Positions 49,254-58,300 are shown, numbered from the stretch's first letter. The stretch: 64,000 nt of DNA from Rhizobium sp. BK418 (GCF_004341105.1 NZ_SLZK01000002.1:552310-616309); one strand, 5' to 3'. Numbers and translations: made by a program. The notes: generated from the letters alone by a model not told the origin.

Positions 49254-51782
49254 TCAAGCCATCGCCTCGGCGATCAGATCGTCGGCGGCTTCGGCGAGCA
49301 GCGCGTCATGAGCCTGACCCGGCACCGATTCCCGACCGATTTCCAGCATCACCGGTACGGCAAGCGGCGAAATATGGTCCAGCGCCCGGTGGGTGATATG
49401 GCCCCTGATTCGCTTGAGCATATCGCCAAGGCGGGAAATATCCAAAAGGCCCGTTGCCGCATCCTGTCGGGTCGCCTGCAGCAGGATGTGGTCCGGCTCG
49501 TGGGTTCTCAGCACATCGTAGATCAGGTCGGCCGAGACGGTGATCTGCCGGCCGGTCTTTTCCTTTCCCGGATGACGCCGCTCGATCAATCCGGCAATCA
49601 CGGCACAATTGCGGAAGGTGCGCTTCAAAAGGAAAGATTCGTTCAGCCAGGATTCGAGATCGTCACCCAGCATATCTTCATCGAAGAGATCGGAGAGGCT
49701 GAGGCGGCCATTGGCGATCATCAGGCCGAGATCCTCAAGGCCCCAGATGCCGAGAGAATAGTCCGTGGCGACGAAGCCGAGCGGTTTTGCCCCTGCCCTG
49801 TCCAGACGCCGGGTCAGCAGCATGCCGAGCGTCTGATGCGCCAGCCGCCCCTCGAAGGGATAGACGACCATGTAGCCGCGGCTGCCGCGGGGAAAGGTTT
49901 CGATCAGTAGCTCGTCGTGCTTCGGCAGCAGGGATTTTTCCTTCTGCAGGGAGAGCCAGTCGCGCACCTGATCCGGCAGTCGGTGCCAGCGGTCCGGATC
50001 ATCCAGCATCGAGCGGACCTGATCGGCGAGATAGGTCGAGAGCGGAAACTTGCCGCCGTTATAGGACGGGATTTTCGGATCGAAGGAATAGGCCGGGCTG
50101 ACCAGCGCCTCGCTCTCCCTGATACCCTCGAAACGCAGCACCTTGCCGGAAAAGATGAACGTATCACCCGGCGCAAGCTGCTCGAGGAAATATTCCTCGA
50201 CCTTGCCAAGCACCGCGCCGGGGCGACCGAGCCTGCCGCCCTCGCCGCGTTTGGCCATGCGGATATTCAGCATCGAAGCTTCGACGATCGTGCCGAGGTT
50301 CAAGCGATACTGCTGGGCGACCTGCGGGTTGGAGACACGCCACCTGCCTTCCTTGGTTTTGCGGATGCGGGCATAACGCTCATAGGTGCGCAGGGCATAA
50401 CCGCCGGTCGCGACAAAATCGACAACACGCTCGAAGGTTTCCCATGGGAGATCGGCGTAGGGCGAGGCGCTGGTGATCTCGTCGTAGAGTTCCAGCATGT
50501 CGAAGGGCTCGGCACAGGCCATGCCGAGCACGTGCTGGGCAAGCACATCGAGCCCGCCGCGGCCGACGGGCGGCGTATCCTGCGCGCCGATGTAGTTTGC
50601 ATCGAGCGCTGCCTGGCATTCCATGACTTCGAAACGGTTGGCGGGAACGAGGATCGCCTTGGATGGCTCGTCCATGCGGTGATTGGCGCGGCCGATGCGC
50701 TGGGCAAGGCGCGAGGCCCCCTTCGGTGCCCCGACATGAATGACGAGATCGACATCGCCCCAGTCGATACCGAGATCGAGCGTCGAGGTGGCGACGACGG
50801 CCCGCAGCCGGTTGGCGGCCATGGCGGCTTCGACCTTGCGGCGCTGGGCAACATCGAGCGAGCCATGGTGGAGCGCGATCGGCAGGTTCTCCTCGTTGAC
50901 CGTCCAAAGCTCCTGAAACAGCATTTCGGCCTGCGAGCGGGTATTGACGAAGAGCAGCGTGGTCTTGTGGTCGATCAGCAGGCGATAGACATCCGGAATG
51001 GCGTATTTGGCGGAATGGCCGGCCCAGGGAATGTGTTCTTCCGTATTGAGGATGGAGATATCGGGCTTGGCGCCACCTTCGACGAGCACGAGGCCGGCGT
51101 GATTGGCCTTGTCTTCCTCCTGCGCCACCAGCCATTTCTGCAGATCCAGGGGATCGGCGACCGTGGCCGAGAGGCCGATCGTCTTCAGATCGGGCGCCAG
51201 CCTTTGCAGTCGGGCAAGGCCGAGCGAGAGCATGTGGCCGCGCTTTGAGGTGACGAGCGAGTGCAGCTCGTCGAAGATGACGTATTTCAAATCCTTGAAG
51301 AAGCGCTCCGCTTCCCGGTTTGCCAGGAGCAGCGCCACCTGTTCCGGCGTCGTCAGCAATATATCGGGCGGGTTGAGCTTCTGACGTTGACGCTTGGCGT
51401 TCGGCGTGTCGCCGGTGCGGTTTTCGATCGAGATCGGCAGGCCCATTTCCGTGACGGGCTTCATAAGGTTGCGTTCGATATCGACGGCCAGTGCCTTCAA
51501 CGGCGAGACATAAAGCGTGTGGATGCCGGTAAATGCAGAACCCGGCGGGATCTTACCGCGCCTTGTGAGATCGGTCAGCGACGGCAGGAAACCGGCAAGG
51601 GTCTTGCCGGCGCCAGTCGGGGCGATCAGCAGCGTACTCTCGCCTGCTTCGGCGCGAGACAGGAGTTCGAGCTGGTGGGCGCGGGGACGCCAGCCCTTTT
51701 CCGCAAACCAGCGGAGGAAGGGGGCGGGCAATGCGAGGCTGGCGTCGGTTTCAATCTGATCCACGGGGCAAATGTAGTTCAA
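49254..51782 (-). CDS. Ligase-associated DEXH-box helicase (Lhr family)
   Basis: An 842-aa superfamily 2 helicase. Walker A is LLIAPTGAGKTLAGFLPSLT, the DEVH-like motif II is YVIFDELHSL, motif III is GLSATVAD, and motif VI lies in ASRLAQRIGRANHRMD. Length and the C-terminal Lhr-type domain (from about 430) match the bacterial Lhr-core helicases linked to DNA ligase. The ORF starts with a TTG at 51782 giving MNYICPVDQIE. A GTG six codons later is an alternative, and neither has a clear ribosome site. It precedes pdeM in one operon and is divergent from an Rrf2 gene. Confidence 0.92.
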   Translation of the reverse strand: MNYICPVDQIETDASLALPAPFLRWFAEKGWRPRAHQLELLSRAEAGESTLLIAPTGAGKTLAGFLPSLTDLTRRGKIPPGSAFTGIHTLYVSPLKALAVDIERNLMKPVTEMGLPISIENRTGDTPNAKRQRQKLNPPDILLTTPEQVALLLANREAERFFKDLKYVIFDELHSLVTSKRGHMLSLGLARLQRLAPDLKTIGLSATVADPLDLQKWLVAQEEDKANHAGLVLVEGGAKPDISILNTEEHIPWAGHSAKYAIPDVYRLLIDHKTTLLFVNTRSQAEMLFQELWTVNEENLPIALHHGSLDVAQRRKVEAAMAANRLRAVVATSTLDLGIDWGDVDLVIHVGAPKGASRLAQRIGRANHRMDEPSKAILVPANRFEVMECQAALDANYIGAQDTPPVGRGGLDVLAQHVLGMACAEPFDMLELYDEITSASPYADLPWETFERVVDFVATGGYALRTYERYARIRKTKEGRWRVSNPQVAQQYRLNLGTIVEASMLNIRMAKRGEGGRLGRPGAVLGKVEEYFLEQLAPGDTFIFSGKVLRFEGIRESEALVSPAYSFDPKIPSYNGGKFPLSTYLADQVRSMLDDPDRWHRLPDQVRDWLSLQKEKSLLPKHDELLIETFPRGSRGYMVVYPFEGRLAHQTLGMLLTRRLDRAGAKPLGFVATDYSLGIWGLEDLGLMIANGRLSLSDLFDEDMLGDDLESWLNESFLLKRTFRNCAVIAGLIERRHPGKEKTGRQITVSADLIYDVLRTHEPDHILLQATRQDAATGLLDISRLGDMLKRIRGHITHRALDHISPLAVPVMLEIGRESVPGQAHDALLAEAADDLIAEAMA

Positions 51783-51818
51783 ACGCCGACGAATAGAAGC
51801 GCTATTGACTCTCCGCTA

Positions 51819-51847
51819 TAATCGTGGATAAATTATATCCATGATTA
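51819..51847. promoter_or_regulatory. Rrf2 operator-like inverted repeat
   Basis: TAATCGTGGATA (51819-51830) and TATCCATGATTA (51836-51847) are 12-bp inverted arms with one mismatch and a 5-bp centre. A TTGACT box lies at 51805-51810, so the dyad sits over the likely -10 region of the Rrf2 gene, whose GTG is at 51860. Autoregulation is expected. Confidence 0.72.
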
Positions 51848-51859
51848 AGGAGATAGGCT

Positions 51860-52360
51860 GTGAAACTCGGTGACGGTGTCGAACAGGGTATTCATTGCAC
51901 GGCGGTACTATCAGGGCTTTCGGAGGGCGGCGTGCTTTCGGCGGCGGCACTTGCCGAATATCACGGCGTGTCGACGAGCTATCTGTTGAAGCATCTGCAG
52001 GCGCTTTCGGGAGCCGGAATTCTGGAGACGGTACCCGGACCGAAGGGGGGCTACCGGCTGGCGAAGAAGCCGGAGGATATTTCGCTGCTCGATATCGTGC
52101 TCGCGGTTGAGGGACCGGCTCCGGCCTTCCGCTGCTCGGAAATCCGTCAGCGCGGACCGAACCCGTTGCCGCAGCGCTATTTCACCAAGCCTTGCCAGAT
52201 CACGGCGGCAATGCTGAGAGCCGAGCGCGCCTATCGCGCCGAACTCGCGAATACCAGCGTCGCCGATATCCTGGCCGAACTTTCCGCAGATGATGACGGC
52301 GGGATCGCCGCCAGAGGCTGCGCCTTCATGGAAATGCACGAGAGAAAAATGGCTCGATGA
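51860..52360 (+). CDS. Rrf2-family transcriptional regulator
   Basis: A 166-aa winged-helix regulator. The recognition part is LAEYHGVSTSYLLKHLQALS, followed by GAGILETVPGPKGGYRLAKK, both typical of the Rrf2/IscR family. It has Cys99 (SDQRC-like FRCSEIRQRG), Cys117 (TKPCQITAAML) and one later Cys in ARGCAFMEMH, so an Fe-S cluster or thiol switch is possible. The spacing differs from IscR. The GTG start follows AAGGAG. It is 30 bp upstream of an AhpD-like gene and probably controls it. Confidence 0.9.
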   Translation: MKLGDGVEQGIHCTAVLSGLSEGGVLSAAALAEYHGVSTSYLLKHLQALSGAGILETVPGPKGGYRLAKKPEDISLLDIVLAVEGPAPAFRCSEIRQRGPNPLPQRYFTKPCQITAAMLRAERAYRAELANTSVADILAELSADDDGGIAARGCAFMEMHERKMAR

Positions 52361-52390
52361 GCCGCCCCCCCCAACCCAAGGAGACATACC

Positions 52391-52852
52391 ATGCAAGCAC
52401 GTTTCAACTTCGGCAAAGCCGCTCCGGATGCCTACAAGGCCGTCGCCGCACTGGAACAATATGTGCAGGAATCCGGACTGGATAAGCGCTTCATCCATCT
52501 GATCAAGCTTCGCGCTTCGCAGATCAATGGCTGCGCCTATTGCGTCGACATGCATTCGAAAGAAGCACGCCATTACGGGCTTTCCGAACAGTGGATCAAC
52601 CTGATGTGCGTGTGGCGGGAATCGCCCGTCTATGACGCTCGCGAGCGCGCCCTGCTCGGCTGGGTCGATGCGGTGACGAAGATTGCGGAAACCGGTGCGC
52701 CGGATGCCGATTACGAGGCCCTGAAGGCGCATTTCTCCGAAGAAGAAATGACCAAGATCACGGTTGCGATCGGCACGATCAACATCTGGAACCGGCTTGC
52801 TGTCGGCTTCCGTGCCCAGCATCCGATCGATGCGCCGCAGAAGGCCGCCTGA
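52391..52852 (+). CDS. Carboxymuconolactone decarboxylase / AhpD-like peroxidase family
   Basis: A 153-aa all-helical protein with the AhpD redox motif: Cys48-Ala-Tyr-Cys51 and His55 in INGCAYCVDMHSKEA. The AhpD active site supports alkylhydroperoxidase activity. Other segments, including SEEEMTKITVAIGTINIWNR, are typical of the family. Its position right after an Rrf2 regulator with cysteines suggests a redox- or peroxide-responsive operon. Confidence 0.9.
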   Translation: MQARFNFGKAAPDAYKAVAALEQYVQESGLDKRFIHLIKLRASQINGCAYCVDMHSKEARHYGLSEQWINLMCVWRESPVYDARERALLGWVDAVTKIAETGAPDADYEALKAHFSEEEMTKITVAIGTINIWNRLAVGFRAQHPIDAPQKAA

Positions 52853-52884
52853 TAAATATCTGCTTATAGGGATTCATCCCGGCG

Positions 52885-52909
52885 ACCGACCCGAAGGTTT
52901 CGGGTCGGT
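52885..52909. terminator. Bidirectional terminator hairpin between converging genes
   Basis: ACCGACCCGA and TCGGGTCGGT form a perfect 10-bp stem with the loop AGGTT. It lies between the stop of the AhpD-like gene (52852) and the stop of the leftward 55-aa gene (52921). It has no long T run, so strength is uncertain. Confidence 0.65.
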
Positions 52910-52920
52910 TGACACTACGA

Positions 52921-53088
52921 TCACTTGCGATTTGCGACGGCCCTCATGGCACCGGCGTCAGGCAATCTGCCCGAGAGGTCGATGCTGTTGAATATGTTGC
53001 GGACGACTTTCGCGATTTCCTCTGCGGAAGCGCCCTTGGCGTATTCTTCCTGCATGCGGCGTCTGACAAGCTTTTCCAGATCTGACAT
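52921..53088 (-). CDS. Small 55-aa protein
   Basis: A leftward frame encodes MSDLEKLVRRRMQEEYAKGA, then SAEEIAKVVRNIFNS, ending GAMRAVANRK. It is mainly helical with acidic and basic residues, without signal or membrane segments. GATGAGG lies at a good distance from the ATG, and codon use matches the genome. No family is recognised. The convergent neighbour is the AhpD-like gene. Confidence 0.6.
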   Translation of the reverse strand: MSDLEKLVRRRMQEEYAKGASAEEIAKVVRNIFNSIDLSGRLPDAGAMRAVANRK

Positions 53089-53186
53089 AGCTTACCTCAT
53101 CATATCCGGCGCGAGGAGAAGTGTCGCGCCTGTACCGATCACAGGCAAGTTACGTTTTGTTTAGAACAGCTTACCGTTTTGTAAGG

Positions 53187-53822
53187 TTACAAAGCGATGT
53201 AGCGGTCGGCGCGATGATTGATGGCGACGAAGAGATTGAGCACGACAGCACCAAGCACGGAATAGAAAACAACCGGCGGCGTGGTGATGAAGAAGGCGGC
53301 CGCCAGCACGCACATGTCGATGGCCAGCTGTACGAGGCCGGCGCGAATGCCGAAACGCTCCTGCATGTAGATGCCGAGAATGCCGACGCCGCCGAGGCTG
53401 GCGCGGTGGCGATAGAGCGCAAGAAGGCCGTAACCGAGAAGCAGACCGCCAAGAAGTGCTGCCCAGGCCGGCTGGATGGCGGCAATCTCCATGACCTTCG
53501 GCTGCAGGCTGGTTAGCAAGGAGGTCAAACCGATGGCAATGAAGGTCTTGATCGTGAAGGCCATGCCGAGACGCTTCCACGAGAGATAGAAGAAGGGCAG
53601 GTTGAGCAGGAAGAAGGCGAGGCCGAAGTTCACGCCGAAGGCATAATGCAGGAGGAAGGCGATGCCGGCGGTGCTGCCGGTGAGAAGGCCGGCGCTGGCG
53701 AGCACATAGAGCCCGAGCGCGGAAACGAGGCTGCCGGAGAATATGCCCTGCACATCCTCGACCGGCGTGTGGCGCGTCGCGGTGGTATTCCAGAAACCGA
53801 GGGCACTGATGAGCTGGCTCAT
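53187..53822 (-). CDS. YitT-family membrane protein
   Basis: A 211-aa inner-membrane protein with about five or six hydrophobic helices. Family features are GLLTGSTAGIAFLLHYAFGV, then NFGLAFFLLNLPFFYLSWKR and GGVGILGIYMQERFGIRAG. Unlike many YitT proteins it lacks the long C-terminal DUF2179 part, which is normal for the short proteobacterial members. The function is unknown. The ATG at 53822 begins the conserved part; the frame is open to 53900. Confidence 0.85.
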   Translation of the reverse strand: MSQLISALGFWNTTATRHTPVEDVQGIFSGSLVSALGLYVLASAGLLTGSTAGIAFLLHYAFGVNFGLAFFLLNLPFFYLSWKRLGMAFTIKTFIAIGLTSLLTSLQPKVMEIAAIQPAWAALLGGLLLGYGLLALYRHRASLGGVGILGIYMQERFGIRAGLVQLAIDMCVLAAAFFITTPPVVFYSVLGAVVLNLFVAINHRADRYIAL

Positions 53823-54017
53823 GTCGCGATCTCCGATAGCGGCTGCTCCGGTCAGGCCGGAGGAAGAGAAAATGTACGGTGGATGTGGCGCGTGCCGCAC
53901 TTTTTGAGCGCGTCGCTTTCCCGCTGAATGAGCAGATTATCAGGCCTATCAAGGTTGCGCGCAAGCAAAATACGTAAGCAATGCTGACCTATTTTAAAAA
54001 TCGCAAGAAATATGCGT

Positions 54018-54950
54018 TCAGACGGTTTTGCGCGTAAGGAACAGAATACCGGAAACTGGTTTGCCGCCATCTTTGCGAATGGTAGTTTTGACGATTTCAC
54101 GAATTTCGAGGCCGTGAGCTGCCGCAAGCCCTTTCACATAGATCTCGGAATGGGCGTAGCGCAGCGACGGCGCCAGATGGAAGCTGTTTCCTTCACCGCC
54201 ATCTTCCACTGAAAACGCGAAATCGGCGCCAGGCGCGGCGAGCGCATCGAGGATCGCGAAGACACTTTCGAGATTGCCGAGATACATCAGCACGTCGGCA
54301 GCCGTCACGAGGTCGGCGCGGTGCCGTTCGCCGTCCGCCAAAACGCCGGAGGCCTCGGGCGATAGCGACAAGTCCGCCTGCGCCAGATGATCATAAACAT
54401 GCTTTTCGGCAGCCTTTGCCAGCATGTTCTGCGAAAGATCGAACCCTTCGAGCCGCGCGACCCGAGAACGGATCTCGGGGCCTAGCAGACCTGTGCCGCA
54501 ACCGAGGTCGACGGCGCGCTGGTAGTGCCGGCCAGTCGAAGCAACGAGTGCGGCAAGCTTCTGGGGGACGGAATAGTCCAGCTTTTCGACGAGAGAGGTC
54601 TCGAAGCGATCGGCATAATCATCGAAGAGACGCTCGACATAGCGGCTGGACGGCTGGTTTGGCGTCTCGGCATCGCCGAGCAGGACGAGCTTCAGGCCCG
54701 CTCCAAAGATATCCTCGGGGTCGAGCTCAAGCGTGCGGCGATAGGCATCGACGGCAGCGTTCACCTTGCCCGCCTTTTCGCGATAGGTGGCGAGGCGATA
54801 CCAGCCTGCCGCCCAAGCAGGCACGAGTTCCAGCGCCTGTTCCATCAGTTCGGCGGCCGCTTCCGCTTCGCCGCCTTCATCGAGCATTTTCGCATAATCG
54901 GCACGGCGGTCGGCGATGACATCGCCGGAGGAAAGCTGGCTTGGTTGCAT
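54018..54950 (-). CDS. TPR-containing SAM-dependent methyltransferase
   Basis: A 310-aa protein in two parts. Residues about 15-100 contain tetratricopeptide-type repeats (AAELMEQALELVPAWAAGWY, NAAVDAYRRTLELDPEDIFG). The rest is a class I methyltransferase with motif I AVDLGCGTGLLGPEIR and a later ADVLMYLGNL. The substrate is unknown; a protein or small molecule bound by the TPR part is possible. The first in-frame ATG of the conserved part is at 54950, and the longer frame to 54992 is not needed. It is a single leftward gene. Confidence 0.86.
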   Translation of the reverse strand: MQPSQLSSGDVIADRRADYAKMLDEGGEAEAAAELMEQALELVPAWAAGWYRLATYREKAGKVNAAVDAYRRTLELDPEDIFGAGLKLVLLGDAETPNQPSSRYVERLFDDYADRFETSLVEKLDYSVPQKLAALVASTGRHYQRAVDLGCGTGLLGPEIRSRVARLEGFDLSQNMLAKAAEKHVYDHLAQADLSLSPEASGVLADGERHRADLVTAADVLMYLGNLESVFAILDALAAPGADFAFSVEDGGEGNSFHLAPSLRYAHSEIYVKGLAAAHGLEIREIVKTTIRKDGGKPVSGILFLTRKTV

Positions 54951-55091
54951 GATCAGGCCCTGTGATTTGCCGGCATTTGGCGGCGGCCACAAAAAAACTC
55001 AAGTCCTATCTCAGAGGCGGTACTGTCTTGGCGGAAAAGGCTTGCGGGCGAATCGCCGCGACCGTATCTCAAGGCAAACAGGAGATGGCGC

Positions 55092-55358
55092 ATGTCCGAT
55101 CAGGTGAACAGGTTTCTCGGCGATTCCATTGGCCGCACGATCATCAAGCTCTTGGTGGTGTCGCTGATCGTCGGCTTCGTCATGGCCATCTTCGGGCTTA
55201 CCCCCTGGGAGCTCATCTATAACGTCCGCGATTTCGTGCTCCACCTGTGGCGGCAAGGCTTCGCGGCGCTTGGACGCGTCGGCGACTACCTGCTTCTCGG
55301 CGCCACGATCGTCATCCCGATCTTCATCATCATCCGTCTTTTCAGCTATCGAAAATAA
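55092..55358 (+). CDS. DUF6460 small membrane protein
   Basis: An 88-aa protein with two membrane helices, IIKLLVVSLIVGFVMAIFGL and YLLLGATIVIPIFIIIRLF, linked by a short Trp-rich loop (TPWELIYNVRDFVLHLWRQG). It matches DUF6460, a family common in Rhizobiales and of unknown function. GGAG precedes the ATG. The next gene starts one base after its stop, so the two genes share a transcript. Confidence 0.85.
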   Translation: MSDQVNRFLGDSIGRTIIKLLVVSLIVGFVMAIFGLTPWELIYNVRDFVLHLWRQGFAALGRVGDYLLLGATIVIPIFIIIRLFSYRK

Positions 55359-55359
55359 C

Positions 55360-55857
55360 ATGGCTTCAATCATCCTTTCGCGTCGCGGCCTGCTGCAGCT
55401 TTCAGGTCTCGCGGTAGTGGCCGGCATCGCCGGCTGCACGACCACCCCGAAATTTGCAACTACCCCGTCCGATGCCGTCGACGAGACAGCGTCAGCGCTG
55501 CCCCTCGTCAATCAGCTTCGCGCCAAGAACGGCCTGCCGGCGCTCAGCGCCGATCCACACGCCAGTGCGGCCGCCATCTTCCAGGCCAAGCGCATGGCAA
55601 GCGCCGGCAAGATGGCACATCTGATGGGCATGACCGACAGTTTCGGCACCCGCGTGAAGGCGAGCGGTGTTGCCCTGCCGGCCGCCGAAAACATCGCGTC
55701 CGGCCAGCAAAGCGTCGATGCGGTCGTCACCGCCTGGATCAATTCCCCCCACCATCTGGAAAATATGCTCGGACGCTATAGCGGTATCGGCGTTGCCGTT
55801 GCACATAATACGTCTTCGAAGAATCTGCCCTATTGGGCGATGGTGCTTTCCAGCTGA
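55360..55857 (+). CDS. CAP-domain lipoprotein
   Basis: A 166-aa protein with an N-terminal lipoprotein signal (SRRGLLQLSGLAVVAGIAGC with Cys as lipobox end). A CAP/SCP-type domain follows: LVNQLRAKNGLPALSADPHA, then MAHLMGMTDSFGTRVKASGV, AAENIASGQQSVDAVVTAWI and NSPHHLENMLGRYSGIGVAV. The His in MAHLMG and HHLENM and the Glu in AENIA are the usual CAP cavity residues. RRG may also suggest a Tat-like signal, but no strict twin-arginine motif is present. The function is unknown; CAP proteins bind lipids or peptides. Confidence 0.87.
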   Translation: MASIILSRRGLLQLSGLAVVAGIAGCTTTPKFATTPSDAVDETASALPLVNQLRAKNGLPALSADPHASAAAIFQAKRMASAGKMAHLMGMTDSFGTRVKASGVALPAAENIASGQQSVDAVVTAWINSPHHLENMLGRYSGIGVAVAHNTSSKNLPYWAMVLSS

Positions 55858-55889
55858 GGCGATTCTGCCTCGGTCATCATGAGGCAAAT

Positions 55890-57236
55890 ATGGATACCGG
55901 CAGCAACAGAAATACATTGGCATTCGACGTAACGCACCGGCTCGTGCTGTCGATTGCCATTCCCATGACGCTCGGCTTCATGACCACGCCGCTGCTCGGC
56001 ATCACCAACACCGCCGTCGTCGGCCATATGGGCGATCCCGAGGCGCTGGCGGGGCTGGCGATCGGCGCCATGCTGTTCGATCTCATCATGGGCAGCTTCA
56101 ACTTCCTGCGTGCTTCTACCACCGGGCTGACGGCACAAGCGCTTGGGCGACGCGATCAGCATGAACAGCAGGCGGTCTTCTGGCGCGCGATCGTTTCCGC
56201 GCTCGGCTCCGGTCTGGCGCTGCTCATCCTGTCACCGCTCTTGATCTTCATCGGACTGAAGCTGATGGGCGCGGAAGGCCGGATTGCCGAGGCAACCAGC
56301 ACCTATTTCTCGATCCGCATTCTCGCCGCGCCGGCCGCGCTTGCCAACTACGCGCTTCTCGGTTTCGTGCTCGGTCGAGGACAGGGGCGGACGGGGCTGC
56401 TGCTGCAGGCGCTGATCAACGGGATCAACATCCTGCTTTCCATCTATCTCGGCCTGTCGCTCGACTGGGGTGTCTCGGGTGTCGCCTGGGGCACGATGGC
56501 AGGTGAAACGGCCGGCGCGATCGTCGGCCTTTTCATCGTGCTGCGCAGTTTCGACAGGGCACACCAGCCGAACCGGATGGAGGTGTTTTCACGGAACAAG
56601 CTCGCCGAACTCTTCGCGCTGAACCGCGACATCCTGATCCGCACCTTCGTGCTGATCGGCTCCTTTGCGATCATGACCCGCATCGGCACGAGCTTCGGCG
56701 CCATCACGCTCGCGGCCAACGCCGTCTTGATGAACTTCTTCCTGCTGTCTGGCTATTATCTCGACGGTCTAGCCAATGCTGCCGAACAGATCACCGGCCG
56801 GGCGATCGGCGCGCAATACCGACCGGCCTTCGATCGAGGCTTGAGGCTCACGACCCTTTGGTCCTTCGGGCTGGCGGCGATCATCTCCGCCTTCTTCTAT
56901 TTCGCCGGCCCTGCACTTATTTCCGGGCTGACCAGTTCGCCGGAAGTACAAGCAGCGGCAGAAACCTATCTGCCCTGGGCAGCAGTGACGGGGCTGACAG
57001 GAGCGCTTGCGTTCTTAATGGATGGCGTCTTCATCGGTGCGACATGGTCCGTCGACATGCGCAACCGCATGCTGATGTCTTTTGCAGGCTATCTTGCCAT
57101 GCTTGCCGTCTTCGTGCCGCTCTTCGGCAATCACGGCCTGTGGCTGGCGATGAACGCCTTCCTGCTGTTTCGCGGTTTCTTCCTGGTGGTGCTGATCAAA
57201 CCGCGGGCGGCTCAGACATTCCGTGCTGCCCAGTAA
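55890..57236 (+). CDS. MATE-family efflux transporter
   Basis: A 448-aa, 12-helix exporter of the MATE/DinF type that uses Na+ or H+ to expel drugs or metabolites. The N-terminus MDTGSNRNTLAFDVTHRLVL is followed by the first helix with SIAIPMTLGFMTTPLLGITN. The region LDGLANAAEQITGRAIGAQY is typical of MATE proteins. GAGG lies six bases before the ATG at 55890. The last 25 bases overlap the end of convergent pyrD. Confidence 0.9.
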   Translation: MDTGSNRNTLAFDVTHRLVLSIAIPMTLGFMTTPLLGITNTAVVGHMGDPEALAGLAIGAMLFDLIMGSFNFLRASTTGLTAQALGRRDQHEQQAVFWRAIVSALGSGLALLILSPLLIFIGLKLMGAEGRIAEATSTYFSIRILAAPAALANYALLGFVLGRGQGRTGLLLQALINGINILLSIYLGLSLDWGVSGVAWGTMAGETAGAIVGLFIVLRSFDRAHQPNRMEVFSRNKLAELFALNRDILIRTFVLIGSFAIMTRIGTSFGAITLAANAVLMNFFLLSGYYLDGLANAAEQITGRAIGAQYRPAFDRGLRLTTLWSFGLAAIISAFFYFAGPALISGLTSSPEVQAAAETYLPWAAVTGLTGALAFLMDGVFIGATWSVDMRNRMLMSFAGYLAMLAVFVPLFGNHGLWLAMNAFLLFRGFFLVVLIKPRAAQTFRAAQ

Positions 57237-58300
57237 TCCACGCTGATATCCCTGATATCCCGGATCGAGGCAACCTTCTCGCGATCAAGCAACTTCGACA
57301 GGCCGCGTACGATCGCGCCGGGAAGGCCCGGCCCTTCGTAGACCATGCACGAATAGAGCTGCACGAGATCGGCTCCCGCCCTGACCTTTTCCAGCGCCGT
57401 TTCGGCCGAGGAGACGCCGCCGACGCCGATAATCGGCAGGGCCGGACCGACGCGCTTGCGCATCTTGGCTAGCACGGTCGTGGACTTTTCGAACAGCGGC
57501 GCGCCCGAAAGGCCACCGGCCTCCTTCGCCTGGGCCTGATCCCTCAGTCCGTCGCGCGAAAGCGTCGTATTGGAAACGATCAGGCCATCGAGAGCATGCG
57601 AGAGCGCCTCGGCGGCGATGTCATCCATGCCCTCTTCGGTGAGATCGGGTGCTATCTTCAGGAAAACCGGGATCTTTCGGCCGGCCTTCTCGGCTTCCTC
57701 ATCGCGCGCGGTCAGCACTGCCGACAGCAGTGCGGCCAGGCTTTCGCGCGCCTGCAGATCGCGCAGGCCCGGCGTGTTGGGCGAGGAAATATTGGCGGTG
57801 AAATAGCGGGCGACGGAATAGAAACGGCGGATGCCGGCGACGTAATCGGCGATGCGATCCTCGCTATCCTTGTTGGCGCCGATATTGACGCCGACGATGC
57901 CGGCGCGGCCGATCTGCGAGAGGCGGCGGAAGGCTGCTTCGTGGCCTTCATTGTTGAAACCGAGCCGATTGATGACGCCTTCATCCTCCACCAGGCGGAA
58001 GATGCGCGGGCGCGGATTGCCGGGCTGCGGCTTCGGCGTAACAGTGCCGATTTCGGTGAAGCCGAAGCCGAGCTTCAGCAGCGCCTCGGGCACTTCGGCA
58101 TTCTTATCGTAGCCAGCAGCCATGCCGAGCGGATTGGGGAAGTCGATGTCAGCAACGGTCTGGCGCAGGCGCGGATCCGGCGCAAGGCGGCAGGCGGGCA
58201 CGACGCCCGACTTCAGCGCTGCAATCGACATGCCATGTGCGGTTTCGGGATCGACGAGGAAGAGGCCGCGGCGGGCGATGCGCTTGAAGGGATCGATCAC
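57212..58300 (-). CDS. pyrD: Dihydroorotate dehydrogenase (quinone), class 2
   Basis: This 362-aa FMN enzyme, anchored at the inner membrane, oxidises dihydroorotate in pyrimidine synthesis. The class 2 N-terminal helix is DPETAHGMSIAALKSGVVPA. FMN and substrate residues lie in PLGMAAGYDKNAEVPEAL, INRLGFNNEGHEAA, ANISSPNTPGLRDLQ (catalytic Ser) and GVGGVSSAETALEKVRAGAD. The start is GTG (58300) overlapping the stop of the upstream DUF952 gene (GTGA), so the two form an operon. The end overlaps the MATE gene by 25 bp. Confidence 0.95.
   Translation of the reverse strand: MIDPFKRIARRGLFLVDPETAHGMSIAALKSGVVPACRLAPDPRLRQTVADIDFPNPLGMAAGYDKNAEVPEALLKLGFGFTEIGTVTPKPQPGNPRPRIFRLVEDEGVINRLGFNNEGHEAAFRRLSQIGRAGIVGVNIGANKDSEDRIADYVAGIRRFYSVARYFTANISSPNTPGLRDLQARESLAALLSAVLTARDEEAEKAGRKIPVFLKIAPDLTEEGMDDIAAEALSHALDGLIVSNTTLSRDGLRDQAQAKEAGGLSGAPLFEKSTTVLAKMRKRVGPALPIIGVGGVSSAETALEKVRAGADLVQLYSCMVYEGPGLPGAIVRGLSKLLDREKVASIRDIRDISVDYWAARNV

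Noticed and set aside
51805..51822. TTGACT and TATAAT as one -35/-10 promoter of the Rrf2 gene
   Set aside because: The two boxes are only six bases apart. TTGACT more likely pairs with an AT-rich -10 near 51828-51834.
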